NCBI GenBank assembly: GCA_030154385.1
Contig: JASKJZ010000002.1
Coordinates: 1 to 38,475, forward strand
From: Clostridiales bacterium
Lineage (GTDB): Bacteria; Bacillota_A; Clostridia; Lachnospirales; Lachnospiraceae
DNA length: 38,475 bases
Reading direction: 5' to 3'
Part shown: positions 6,841-15,850 of the stretch, one piece after another
How the letters are laid out: each line of letters begins with the position of its first letter
Numbering within the stretch: position 1 is the stretch's first letter
Made by a program: the position numbers and the translations under genes
The notes under the pieces: generated by a model
The model's database searches: none
What the model saw: the letters and a program-made list of their open reading frames with translations, nothing else
Told to the model about the DNA's origin: nothing

Positions 6841-7040
6841 CCCCGCAGGAACTTCTTTCACCACAAATCATATTCATTTTTATCGAGGACAGTCCGGTTA
6901 ACAAATTCCAACCCGAAAGCTTTGCTTTTAGGTTGTCGCGGTACACTCGCGCAAAATAGGGGTACAATGGGGGTACAAATACCATTCTCATTCCCAAAAA
7001 GCCTTGATTTTAAGGCATTTCAGGCAAAAGTACAGTTTCT
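6841..7040 (+). repeat. Direct repeat copy 2 (candidate integrative-element end)
   Basis: Block A (6841-6901) and block B (6952-7040) match copy 1 in the same order and orientation; the 50-base spacer here contains a GCG/CGC-rich piece absent from copy 1. Block B has two GGGTACAA motifs in tandem and the palindrome GCCTT-GATTTT-AAGGC, more complete than in copy 1. The two copies bracket the 3.85-6.8 kb cargo. Their ~10% divergence says they are related element ends, not a recent duplication. Confidence 0.7.
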
Positions 7041-7183
7041 TGCCGTGGCAGACGAATAAAACTTTTATCATCTCTATTAACTCCTTATAAATACTCGATT
7101 TTACGCCATTTCTACGACAGTGTTATTCTTACCGCTTTTCGATATAAATTTGCTTTTTTTCGACTTATGTATTCATTATGTAA

Positions 7184-7693
7184 TTACCTTCTTCTTCTTG
7201 GAACAGGAATATCCCTAGAAACTGGTTGATACGATTTTAAACCAGCATCTCCTGTTAATATTTCTACATTATATCCAGATTGCGCATAATATTCTGCAAC
7301 ATCCTTGATTGTTGCATCTCCAATTGATATTCCTTGTGCCGCTAAAATCGGCCAACTATTTGCAAGCTTAACTAGTCCATCTTCATCCCATAATTTACGT
7401 TGAAATGTAAACGCTGCCCAAGGTTCTTCCTCATTTGCAACTTTAATAATTATTTCAGACAATTTCAAAGCTACATCAAAACGATTACCATTTGCATGTG
7501 CTACATGATTTCCTGTTTCAATTAATGTCGCCATAGGCAAAACTAATGTACTATTATCTTGTATTTCATCATCAATTTTCTGCGATACTCTGCAATAATC
7601 CCATTTATCTACATCTGAGCCGCAATCATCCATATCTGGGACTTTTAAATAAACGCACAAAATACTCGTATCTATTATTAATATTTTTTTCAT
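7184..7693 (-). CDS. PIN-domain nuclease paired with an ATPase
   Basis: This 169-residue protein has a PIN-like RNase fold. The four acidic residues expected in the metal site are present: D8 (IIDTSIL), E59 (MATLIETGNH), D126 (SIGDATI) and D149 (LTGDAGL). The C-terminus is basic (VPRRRR). VapC-type PIN proteins cut RNA, often tRNA, but this one has no VapB-type antitoxin beside it. Its ATG overlaps the TAA of the upstream ATPase gene (TAATG), so the two are translated together. The likely role is a nuclease effector controlled by the ATPase, as in two-gene phage-defence systems; that is inference. Confidence 0.8.
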   Translation of the reverse strand: MKKILIIDTSILCVYLKVPDMDDCGSDVDKWDYCRVSQKIDDEIQDNSTLVLPMATLIETGNHVAHANGNRFDVALKLSEIIIKVANEEEPWAAFTFQRKLWDEDGLVKLANSWPILAAQGISIGDATIKDVAEYYAQSGYNVEILTGDAGLKSYQPVSRDIPVPRRRR

Positions 7694-8922
7694 TATGCAT
7701 TCTCCCCTCTTGCAAGAGCAGATTCTATTTTTCCATTTGTTGCCAATTCACCAATATTGCCCATGGAAATTAACTTTGGCAAATCATTTATATCTTCCAA
7801 AAGAGTTAATTCGCTGTGTCCCTGATCCCCTCTATGCGCAACTGTGATAAATGGAATCATCTCTGTTCCTGCGGCATCAAGAAGCGCTGGATTATGTGTT
7901 GTAATAACAAGATCAATATTTCTGCTAATGCCAAGTTCTTTAAGCATATTCAATAGAACTCTTGCTCTTGAAGGATGTAAGCCGTTATCAACTTCTTCGA
8001 TAACGATTAATTTCGTTTTATCATTGGTTAGTATTGCTGTAATAATTGCCAAAAATCTGAGTGTACCATCGGACATACCTTTGGCATCAACAACACATTC
8101 TTCATCATCTTCTTTCCAACCTTCTTTGCAATAAAGCATTGCATCTGTATTAAACTTTCCTATTCTTTCCGCCCAAACTTTTTCTATGTCTTTTTCTGGA
8201 ATTTGTTTCAAATAATAAGTTAATACTTTTTCTGTTTCAGCCCTTTTTCCATCACTCAGCGCCGCTAGTACCCCTGCTATATTTGAACCATCTGACATTA
8301 AATTTTCAGATAATTGTGAGTAATCACGCATATGATTGGGTATCGGATCTAGGACAAAAATTCCTCCTAACAAATTAGATAAATATGTTGTAACTTCAAC
8401 TATTTCTTTTTTCTTTAATTGTAATGATTTACTTTGAAATAGAATCGATGTATTTCTACTTAATTCAAAGTTTTGACCTTTTCCCTGTTTTCCTGTCCAA
8501 AAATATGTGGGAATATTTAACAATTTATCATCACATAGAGATGTATAAAAGAATCTTGCAGACTTTGAACCTTTTTGAATAAGCCTTTCCTCTGTAACAA
8601 GTGCTTTCGTAGTTTCCACTTCTACACGTATAAGATATTCATACTCCACTTCCTTATATTCCATTACCAATTCTAATGAAAAACTACTTTTCCCTCTTCT
8701 ACAAACCCAATCTATTCCACCACGTAATGAAGCCATTGAAATGTCGCCACTGATTGACTGATAAATTCCTACACCATTTGATATTCTGCTCAAAAAAATC
8801 AAAGCATCTATTACATTTGACTTACCACTAGAATTTGTTCCGATTAGAATAGTCAACGGGTCAATATACAGTGTACTACTTTCATAACTTTTCCAATCAA
8901 TAAATTTTATACTCTTTATCAT
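7693..8922 (-). CDS. SMC/OLD-like AAA-type ATPase of a two-gene module
   Basis: I start at ATG 8922 (409 residues); GGAAGG ends six bases upstream, whereas a TTG at 8928 abuts that site. It is an ABC/SMC-type ATPase of the AAA_15/AAA_21 group (Rad50/RecF-like). Walker A GTNSSGKS is at 28-35, a signature-like KGMSDGTLRF near 281-290, Walker B with catalytic glutamates KLIVIEEVDNGLHPS at 304-318 and an H-loop TTHNP near 341-345. There is no long coiled coil and no TOPRIM domain. The arrangement resembles Septu (PtuA ATPase with PtuB nuclease) and PARIS-type pairs, but with a PIN nuclease as the partner gene. It lies in a mobile island beside toxin-antitoxin remains. Confidence 0.85.
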   Translation of the reverse strand: MIKSIKFIDWKSYESSTLYIDPLTILIGTNSSGKSNVIDALIFLSRISNGVGIYQSISGDISMASLRGGIDWVCRRGKSSFSLELVMEYKEVEYEYLIRVEVETTKALVTEERLIQKGSKSARFFYTSLCDDKLLNIPTYFWTGKQGKGQNFELSRNTSILFQSKSLQLKKKEIVEVTTYLSNLLGGIFVLDPIPNHMRDYSQLSENLMSDGSNIAGVLAALSDGKRAETEKVLTYYLKQIPEKDIEKVWAERIGKFNTDAMLYCKEGWKEDDEECVVDAKGMSDGTLRFLAIITAILTNDKTKLIVIEEVDNGLHPSRARVLLNMLKELGISRNIDLVITTHNPALLDAAGTEMIPFITVAHRGDQGHSELTLLEDINDLPKLISMGNIGELATNGKIESALARGENA

Positions 8923-9007
8923 TAACAACCTTCCTTCCCTTTCATCATAAATCCAAAGTACCCATGTATACTCTAAACAGCACCTTTCCTTTTTTATTTA
9001 AATAAGC

Positions 9008-9310
9008 TTATATTTCTAAATTCTTTTTTGGAACAAACTCAATCTTCAGTGCCATATCCATTCCATCCGCCAATCTTTTTAACAGGTTAATGGATGGATT
9101 TCTAGTTCCATTTTCTAACTTGCTGATATCTGCCTGATTAATTCCACTGCGTTCTGCCAATTGCTTCTGCGTAAGATTTTGAGACACCCTTGCATCCACA
9201 ATTGCGCGTATCACATCAAACTCTGGTAGCAGATTATCATAATCCTTTTTAAACTCTTCACCCTTTAACTGTTCTGCCAGAAAATCATCATATTTTCTCG
9301 TTCTTCTCAC
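9008..9310 (-). CDS. higA: HigA-type XRE antitoxin
   Basis: This 100-residue protein starts at GTG 9310. Residues ~35-90 are an XRE helix-turn-helix (NLTQKQLAERSGINQADISK), the usual HigA layout with a helical N-terminal extension. It normally neutralises HigB and represses the operon. It is six bases downstream of the broken higB frame, toxin first as in HigBA. The reading frame is intact although the toxin is not, which suggests it is kept as a regulator or as protection against related toxins (inference). Confidence 0.85.
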   Translation of the reverse strand: MRRTRKYDDFLAEQLKGEEFKKDYDNLLPEFDVIRAIVDARVSQNLTQKQLAERSGINQADISKLENGTRNPSINLLKRLADGMDMALKIEFVPKKNLEI

Positions 9311-9316
9311 ACCTTT

Positions 9317-9584
9317 CTAAATAATTGCTTCAATATAATTTAGCCATACTTTCTCTGACTTAAGCGTTTTCTGCGTTTTTTAACAAATCCATTTGTGAAG
9401 ATTATCTTTTCTTTATAATTAAAGAAATATAACGCTCTGGAAATATCAGTTCCAACTTTTCCTTTAGTATACCCATGATACCAAGAATTTTTGCACCTAT
9501 CTTTTTGCCATGGGTAAGCAAGAATTCTTCTACTGGTACATCACCATTTTCTCTCTCATAAAACTCTATCGTAAATTTGCCCAC
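9317..9584 (-). pseudogene. higB: HigB-family (Gp49-like) toxin, frameshifted
   Basis: The frame starting at 9584 encodes the normal N-terminus (MGKFTIEFYERENGDVPVEE) but runs out after 60 residues. The expected C-terminal half appears afterwards in another frame: RALYFFNYKEKIIFTNGFVK. After a second frame change it reads KVWLNYIEAII and ends at TAG 9319-9317, six bases before higA. Family members are ~110-120 residues, so an internal piece is also missing. At least two frame breaks make an active mRNA interferase very unlikely. Confidence 0.85.
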
Positions 9585-9607
9585 TGTCTTCCTCTCTTGT
9601 TACATTT

Positions 9608-9636
9608 AGCATATGGCATATATACCATATTGTCAA
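9608..9636 (-). promoter_or_regulatory. higBA promoter with operator in the spacer
   Basis: TTGACA (9636-9631) and TATGCT (9613-9608) are spaced 17 bases. Within the promoter is the dyad ATATGG-N8-CCATAT (9611-9630), placed to block RNA polymerase when bound. HigA is the obvious ligand. Confidence 0.75.
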
Positions 9637-9695
9637 TTGAAAGTTATTACATTTTTATCATAGCCTAGCAACTCATTTGATATTAACAGGTTTCT

Positions 9696-10016
9696 TTAAC
9701 TCAATCTTTTTTGCAAAAATTCAATGTATTCCTTTAGTTCCTCTGAAAATTCCTCTAAGTCATCAAAGCTTATTACGCCATCCTTTAATAGACGGACAAT
9801 ATCAAATAACATATCGCCTTTCCGAAGCTCTATGCATACACCCGGACTTTTCTTATCTCGCTTTATACGCGCTTCCATTTCCCAAAACTTGGTAGATGCA
9901 AGGACATCACTGTTTAAATATTCAATATAGTTTGCGATAAGTTTTTCCATATATGCTTCTTGCCACTCCCCTATTTTATCTCGAAACAATTTCCAGTCTC
10001 TCTTTGAAGGTTCCAT
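9696..10016 (-). CDS. Conserved hypothetical small protein
   Basis: This 106-residue protein begins MEPSKRDWKLFRDKI. I recall it as a small protein common in Clostridia, with no assigned function and sometimes mislabelled in databases. It is helical and highly charged with no membrane segment; residues ~62-103 (RKGDMLFDIVRLLKDGVISF...) look like a compact acidic helical bundle. It lies upstream of the higBA promoter on the same strand. Nothing links it to the toxin system except position. Confidence 0.7.
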   Translation of the reverse strand: MEPSKRDWKLFRDKIGEWQEAYMEKLIANYIEYLNSDVLASTKFWEMEARIKRDKKSPGVCIELRKGDMLFDIVRLLKDGVISFDDLEEFSEELKEYIEFLQKRLS

Positions 10017-10086
10017 AAAGATCCATCCTCTCTATTTTTTAGTTCATTTTACCACACGCTCTCGTTTTATCCTAGTTGTTTTCTTT

Positions 10087-10122
10087 GTAAAAAAGCCGCT
10101 AGATTTCTCTAGCGACTTTTTT
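10087..10122. terminator. Bidirectional terminator after the GH38 gene
   Basis: CGCTAGA (10097-10103), loop TTTC, TCTAGCG (10108-10114) form a perfect stem, with A-runs before and T-runs after, so it can work on both strands. It lies 17 bases past the GH38 stop and separates the mannoside locus from the island. Confidence 0.85.
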
Positions 10123-10138
10123 ACTTCATCCACTTTAT

Positions 10139-13100
10139 TTATGCTTGAAAACGAACCTTAAACGTCTTAATTTCATACGGTTTTATTTCAAACATCACCT
10201 TATGACCGTCATGCTCCAGTAAAATGTCCTCTTTCTCTAACAGATTACATTCCGTTATGCGATCCACTGCAAACGCAAAATCCAGGGTTACCTTTCCACG
10301 TCGGTTATTACATTCATAAAGTCGAATAATCGTATCACTACCATTTTCTTCCTGCTTTACCACCTCAACGACTACATGATCGGTATCCACTGACAGACAA
10401 CTGAAGTTTCCCTGTAGTTTTGACGCTTCCTTTTTCTTAACTACTGCCTTATACGGGTTGTTAAACACATAGGCCTTGGCAACGGTGTCACCCTCGCGGA
10501 AGTCTCCTTCGTGTGGGCAGATGGAATACCAGAAGGTATGATGCTCTTTATCGGCATCGGGGTTCGGATAGATTGCTGATTTTAACATAGACAATCCAAT
10601 CACGCCATCATGCACATTATAGCCATATTTGCAGTCATTAAGAATGCTGATTCCATAGCCATCTTCACTAACATCCAGCCATTTATGTGCACAGACTTCA
10701 AATTTTGCGAAATCCCAGGAGGTATTGTAATGCGTAGGTCTCTTCACATTTCCATACTGAATCTCATAGGTTGCTTCATTGGTATGAATATCAACAGGGA
10801 GGTAATCCCTCACCAAAATCTGAGACTCCCGCCAATCAATTTCATTTCGAATATCAATCCGATATAGATCGGGATAGAAATATAAATACTGGGTAATGGT
10901 AGATTCCAGATAGGGGCGTTCAATTTTTATGCAACCGCGAACAGGTCCGTTTTCAATAACTTCGATTGCCGAAACTGCATCAAGTGGCCAGGACTTTTCG
11001 GTATAATAATTATTAATATCCCATGCATCAAAGTTATGCGGCTTATCTTCATAGGTCATTATCACATTGGCGCACTGTCCCTTAGGAATGATTTCACGCT
11101 GGCATTTTTTATCGTAAATACTTATAAAGTGTCCCTTTTCATTTAATGTTATCTGGAAGAATGGGGTATCAATTTGCGAAGTAGAAATGGTCATGACTGG
11201 TGCTTTTACATCGGACACTTTAAGCTTCATCGTCCAATATCCTTTTACTGGCATCTTTGATACTACTGCAAGCATTCCCTCATTAGTTCTTTGCAGTGGA
11301 TACTCATTGGCTCCATCATATAAGACAAGATTGTCTCCATGCTCATTAATAGGCACCAAGACTGGTGCTTTTACTGAAACACTATTGGGGTTAAAAATTA
11401 CAATATCCCCTTGTTCTCCAGAGACTTCTTCTGCTAGTGCCTCCAATGCTTCCATTGTTAATTTCTCGCTTAATAAAAGGATTGCTTCATATTCAATCTT
11501 AGAATCTTCATATACTTCCTTAATACTTGAACCTGGCAAAATATCGTGGAACTGATTTCTTAAGATTACTTCCCAGGCTTCCTGCAATCGCTGTTTTGGA
11601 TATTCCATTCCAAGCAGCTTCTCTGCAAGTGTGCGATAGAATTCAAGATTTTGATAGGCAAACTCGGACTTTCTGTTATAGCGTTTATTTCTTGCCATTG
11701 AGGTATAGGTTCCACGATGGTATTCAAGGTAAAGCTCTCCTACCCATTTCGGAAGATATTTGCTTCCTGCGACATCCTTTTCCAATTGCTGGAAGAACTC
11801 TAAGGCATGCGATTGTTTTGTATTCGGACATCCTGGAATTCCTTGCTCCATTCTCCGTTGATTTTCCAGCATTTCTTTGGTTGGGCCGCCTCCCCCATCT
11901 CCCCATCCGTAGGACATGAGAACCTCATCATTTAAGTACTTTTGACTGTAGCGCTGCCAGCTGCCCTTAACCTGAGAAGGATTCAACATCGCATTGTACG
12001 TGGTAAAATGCTCCGTCTCTGCACTTCCTTCTTTTGCTCCCATACCAAAATCTCTACTTGGGCTAAAGTGCGTCAATATTTGTGTTCCGTCGATTCCTTC
12101 CCACATAAACGTATCACAAGGCATTTTGTCAAATTCATTCCAACTGATCTTTGTCGTCATGAAATAGCAAATCCCACATTTTTTCATAATCTGTGGCAGG
12201 GCAGTTGAGTACCCAAACACATCGGGAAGCCAAAGAATTTCATTCCTTTTTCCAAACTCTTCTTCAAAAAACCTGGTTCCATGCAAGAACTGGCGAACCA
12301 ACGCTTCCCCAGATGCGATGTTACAATCTGCTTCTACAAACATGCCGCCTTCGGTTTCCCATCGACCTTCTGCCACTCTTTTCTTGATTTCTTCATATAC
12401 CTGGGGCGCATTTTTCTTTACATATTGATAAAGCTGTGGCTGACTGGACATAAATTTGTATTCGGGATACTGACGCATATATTCAAGAACCGTAGAAAAG
12501 CTTCGAACTGCTTTATCTTCCGTTGTTTTTAGGGTCCATAGCCAGGCTACATCAATATGCGTATGACCGACACAGCAAATCGTATGCTGCGAGTTTCCAC
12601 ATCTCTTTTGATAGAATTCTTTCGTAATATATTCCTGTGCTGCCTTTAAACTATCAAAGAACTCTTTGGAGTATACTTTCCTTAAATCCAGCAAATTCAA
12701 AGAATCATTTAAGCACTGTATGATCGTGATATGTTCGTCGCTTTCTTTTTCTAGCAGACGAGCCGTCTCATAAGGTAGATAGAGATCGTAATAGTATTTT
12801 TCTACCTCTGGTATTAAAACTTTGAACTCTGAATCCAAATGCAGCGAAAAATTATTATCCCCAGTATATGCCGATAATAAAATCCGAAAGGTCTCTCCTG
12901 CTTTGGCCTCTGTCGTAAGCAATATCTCGCGGTGATTCACATCCAGTCCCTGCTTTACTACCCCATTTACATAAGCTAAAAATTGCGGGTTAATGGCATC
13001 CCAAGCGCCTTCTTTTCCCGTACGAAGCTCATATACCAACGTTTTTCCTGCACACACTTCTGGCACCGTAATGACAGTCTCAAAATAAAAGAATTCTCGA

Positions 13101-13282
13101 TTTCCGCCCCATACGTCTTTCGTGTCCATTATTGTCCAGTCTGATGTATCTAGATTTTCTTCTTGCTTAAAGCGCTCTTCAACCTGAAGCATGCGGTATT
13201 CTGTAACTTTATACCGCTCCGCATATATGATTTCTTTCAAGCCTTCCAGTAATTTTCCGACTCTTTCCTTCATTAGGATCAT
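10139..13282 (-). CDS. GH38 alpha-mannosidase
   Basis: This 1047-residue enzyme is full length for bacterial GH38. A beta-rich N-terminal region (~1-165) is followed by the catalytic barrel. GHTHIDVAW supplies zinc ligands H242 and D244, and WLPDVFGYS carries the expected nucleophile and ligand D354. The conserved ELYLEYHRGTYT segment and C-terminal beta-sandwich domains follow. It removes terminal alpha-mannose from small oligosaccharides; there is no signal peptide, so it works in the cytoplasm. AGGAGG lies 8 bases before the start. It follows GH125 by 24 bases, and the pair would strip alpha-1,6 and alpha-1,2/1,3 mannose from N-glycan or yeast mannan fragments. Linkage specificity is not readable from sequence. 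Confidence 0.95.
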   Translation of the reverse strand: MILMKERVGKLLEGLKEIIYAERYKVTEYRMLQVEERFKQEENLDTSDWTIMDTKDVWGGNREFFYFETVITVPEVCAGKTLVYELRTGKEGAWDAINPQFLAYVNGVVKQGLDVNHREILLTTEAKAGETFRILLSAYTGDNNFSLHLDSEFKVLIPEVEKYYYDLYLPYETARLLEKESDEHITIIQCLNDSLNLLDLRKVYSKEFFDSLKAAQEYITKEFYQKRCGNSQHTICCVGHTHIDVAWLWTLKTTEDKAVRSFSTVLEYMRQYPEYKFMSSQPQLYQYVKKNAPQVYEEIKKRVAEGRWETEGGMFVEADCNIASGEALVRQFLHGTRFFEEEFGKRNEILWLPDVFGYSTALPQIMKKCGICYFMTTKISWNEFDKMPCDTFMWEGIDGTQILTHFSPSRDFGMGAKEGSAETEHFTTYNAMLNPSQVKGSWQRYSQKYLNDEVLMSYGWGDGGGGPTKEMLENQRRMEQGIPGCPNTKQSHALEFFQQLEKDVAGSKYLPKWVGELYLEYHRGTYTSMARNKRYNRKSEFAYQNLEFYRTLAEKLLGMEYPKQRLQEAWEVILRNQFHDILPGSSIKEVYEDSKIEYEAILLLSEKLTMEALEALAEEVSGEQGDIVIFNPNSVSVKAPVLVPINEHGDNLVLYDGANEYPLQRTNEGMLAVVSKMPVKGYWTMKLKVSDVKAPVMTISTSQIDTPFFQITLNEKGHFISIYDKKCQREIIPKGQCANVIMTYEDKPHNFDAWDINNYYTEKSWPLDAVSAIEVIENGPVRGCIKIERPYLESTITQYLYFYPDLYRIDIRNEIDWRESQILVRDYLPVDIHTNEATYEIQYGNVKRPTHYNTSWDFAKFEVCAHKWLDVSEDGYGISILNDCKYGYNVHDGVIGLSMLKSAIYPNPDADKEHHTFWYSICPHEGDFREGDTVAKAYVFNNPYKAVVKKKEASKLQGNFSCLSVDTDHVVVEVVKQEENGSDTIIRLYECNNRRGKVTLDFAFAVDRITECNLLEKEDILLEHDGHKVMFEIKPYEIKTFKVRFQA

Positions 13283-13306
13283 CTTATCTTCCTCCTGCTA
13301 CGATCG

Positions 13307-14635
13307 CTACTGTATCACACGAAACCCACAATAATCTAGTACAAATTCGCAAAAAACGGAGTTTGCCCAGGAAAACCAAGGTCTCGTATAGACGGTAGGA
13401 TCGTCTACTAGTATGGACTCATGCATCAGCCCAGTATCCGCATCTGTGTTCTCAAACATTTTTAGAATTCTTTCTTTTTCTTCTATAGAATCCGTTGTAA
13501 TCCCCTGAATTCCTAATGCAATCGGCCATACCTGACGACTTGGAGTATGTGGACTTCCAATACCCATTGCATACTTTCCCGCATAAAAATATGGATTTCT
13601 GTCACTTAACGCAACCTCTCTCGTATTCTGATACCGCTCCTCTTGTTTGCTGCAATATCCAAAATAAGGCATCGATAAAAGGCTTGGAAGATTCGCATCA
13701 TCCATTATATTATACTCCCCAAAGCCATCCACTTCATAGGCATAAAATTCTTTTTCCTGTCCTGGAACAATTGCGTATTTCTCAATTGCTTCCCGCACTT
13801 CCAAGGAAAATTCTTTTGCCTCGACTGCAAACGCTTCGTCATCATAAATCGTAGCTGCAATTTCCGCGATATTATCCAAAATAACAGCCGCCAGCATATT
13901 TGAGGGAATCAAATATCCATAGACACAAGCATCATCACTTGGCCGAAAACCTGACCAGATTAGTCCAATATCGCTCTTAACAAGCGCGCCTTTTCCTTTT
14001 CTGGATAGCGTATCGGTATAGGTACAATTTTCACGTTCAAACGTATAGTTCGATTTATTTTCGTGATCCTGCTCGGTACGAAAGACGGAACAAATCAATT
14101 TTACCGCGTCTAGCCACTCAGGCGTAAAATGACTCGTACATCCCGTATTCTTCCATAACAGATAAGATAGCTGTACGGGATAACAGAGGGAATCAATCTC
14201 AAATTTTCGCTCCCACAGCTGCGGCTTCATATCGGTCTTATCCTGCTCCCAGCAATTTCCATTTCCATCTTCATTAAATGCATTGGCATAAGGATCAATC
14301 ATGATACATTCCATTTGTTTTTTCACGAGACCGCAGATTAGTTCCACAATCTCTGGTTCTTCCTTTGCAAACATCAAAAATGGCCTTAACTGGCAAGCTG
14401 AGTCACGAAGCCACATCGCTGGGATATCACCCGTAATAACAAAAACAGAGCCATCTTCCAGCACCTTAATGGTTGTTTTTAATGTATTTGAAATGCATTT
14501 TTCGAACATGGACGCGATTTTACTGTCTGCACCAAATTTATCCTTTACCAATTCAATTTTATTTTGTATTTCTTGGTAAGTATCTTTTACCTTCATCGTC
14601 TTTTTATCTTTCATAGTCTCTTCCTTCATTGTCAT
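13307..14635 (-). CDS. GH125 exo-alpha-1,6-mannosidase
   Basis: This 442-residue enzyme is full length for GH125. Family hallmarks include GDIPAMWLRDSACQLRPF (69-86), GNGNCWEQDKTDMKPQLWER, SGFRPSDDACVYGYLIPSN with the catalytic-acid aspartate (D234/D235), SPHTPSRQVWP and the glutamate of MHES (E406) as likely base. GH125 members are inverting exo-alpha-1,6-mannosidases. No secretion signal is seen. The start at 14635 has an AAAGG nearby; an ATG seven codons later with GGAAGAG is an alternative. It begins just after the truncated permease, whose deletion junction abuts this gene, so its expression may now depend on transcription through the wreckage. Confidence 0.95.
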   Translation of the reverse strand: MTMKEETMKDKKTMKVKDTYQEIQNKIELVKDKFGADSKIASMFEKCISNTLKTTIKVLEDGSVFVITGDIPAMWLRDSACQLRPFLMFAKEEPEIVELICGLVKKQMECIMIDPYANAFNEDGNGNCWEQDKTDMKPQLWERKFEIDSLCYPVQLSYLLWKNTGCTSHFTPEWLDAVKLICSVFRTEQDHENKSNYTFERENCTYTDTLSRKGKGALVKSDIGLIWSGFRPSDDACVYGYLIPSNMLAAVILDNIAEIAATIYDDEAFAVEAKEFSLEVREAIEKYAIVPGQEKEFYAYEVDGFGEYNIMDDANLPSLLSMPYFGYCSKQEERYQNTREVALSDRNPYFYAGKYAMGIGSPHTPSRQVWPIALGIQGITTDSIEEKERILKMFENTDADTGLMHESILVDDPTVYTRPWFSWANSVFCEFVLDYCGFRVIQ

Positions 14636-14639
14636 TTAA

Positions 14640-14905
14640 TCAACCTTTGTTCGCACCGTCCATACCAAATGTTCCCAATGTAGATAATGTAATCAGCATC
14701 GTATTCGTCATGACGGTATCCTTAATAATTGGAATTGTCACATGAAGCAGTGTCTGAAGCTTTCCAGCGCCATCGATTTTAGACGACTCCAGTACCTCTT
14801 CTGGAACATTATCGAGCGCCGATTGATAGACCATCATAGAAAATGCGGTTCCATGCCAGATATTTGCCAATACCACCGATAAGAGTTGAAAGGTAATCTG
14901 CATAT
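14640..14905 (-). pseudogene. Sugar ABC permease, internal fragment only
   Basis: About 85 residues of a MalF/UgpA-type permease remain: NIWHGTAFSMMVYQSALDNV and the EAA loop VPEEVLESSKIDGAGKLQTL that docks the ATPase. Normal proteins have ~290 residues and six membrane helices. The N-terminal part is replaced by solute-binding-protein sequence. The C-terminal part is lost after LSTLGTFGM, where DGANKG and a TGA follow. A second permease, normally present, is missing altogether. The left junction with the binding protein is near 14890-14905. Confidence 0.85.
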
Positions 14906-15816
14906 CCCCAGCTACCATTCAAATACATACCAAGCTTTGCTGTAGACATATATTTATTGGCATATTCCCAGTCACTTGCGTCAAATACTTCGGAAAGGAC
15001 TCCAATATAACCTTCGTCTTTACAAGTTTTGATGAAATTTAAGGTATCGGTAATACCTTGTCCACTTACGTTTCAGACTCCTGTACTTTCATCCACAAGC
15101 GTCTCACCTGTTCCGTATAATAGCATTTCAAACGTATTCATACTGGTTGCTTCCGCTTCCGTATTACTGCAAGCAAACCAGAACGGTACCACATCTTCTC
15201 CACACTTTGACTTGATTGCTGCACACGCATCTAAAATATCTTGCCAGGACTCTGGCTGCCAATCTCTCCCTAAGCCTGCTTGTTCAAATACGTCCTTGTT
15301 ATACCAAAGGCCACGAACATCTGTACTTACTGGAACCGCGTACGTTTTCTCGTCCGCTCCTTTTGTTCCTTCCTTTAAAGATTCGATAATTGCAGTATTC
15401 CAATCATCCCAGCCTTCTGTAGCCGCGGTAATGTCTGCAACATATCCAGCCGCTACATCTGTGTTTAACTGAAACATATCTTCAAAGAAAACGTCAGGGC
15501 TTGTGGACTCATCTTGCATTTCTGTCTGAAGCTTCGTAAAATAATCGCTGTCATTTGCAATAATTGTCTGAAGCTCAATCTCTACTTGATCCTTCTTCTC
15601 CCAATTGTTATAAGTGTTCATAATCCAGTTATACATATAACCATCTTTCCCTGTATCGCCTGAATCGTTAAATGCGATTACCAATTTTGTCTTTGTATCA
15701 GCTGTCGATTCTTGTGTGGTAGATGTCGTATTATCCGAACTGCTTTTTTGGTATCCTGCCAATAGGGATGTCGCTATCGTGGCACCTAAGAGTATAGCCA
15801 ACCATTTCTTTTTCAT
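14890..15816 (-). pseudogene. Extracellular sugar-binding protein, broken
   Basis: The first 247 residues read as a carbohydrate ABC solute-binding lipoprotein, with signal peptide MKKKWLAILLGATIATSLLA. A TGA at 15075-15073 interrupts it where family members have Trp-Asn (TGG to TGA). The same frame then continues with good coding sequence (NVSGQGITDTLNFIKTCKDE ... TAKLGMYLNGSWGYA). The 3' end is fused to permease DNA near 14900. The lipobox is also damaged: LLAGY instead of LLAGC, which would prevent lipid anchoring. Three independent lesions show the importer is dead. It was the first gene of the mannoside operon. Confidence 0.88.
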
Positions 15817-15850
15817 ATTTCGTCCTCCTGTTAATCAAATAATAGATATT

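Noticed and set aside
3653..7040. Direct repeats considered as copies of an insertion sequence
   Set aside because: No transposase and no terminal inverted repeats in either copy; spacers differ.
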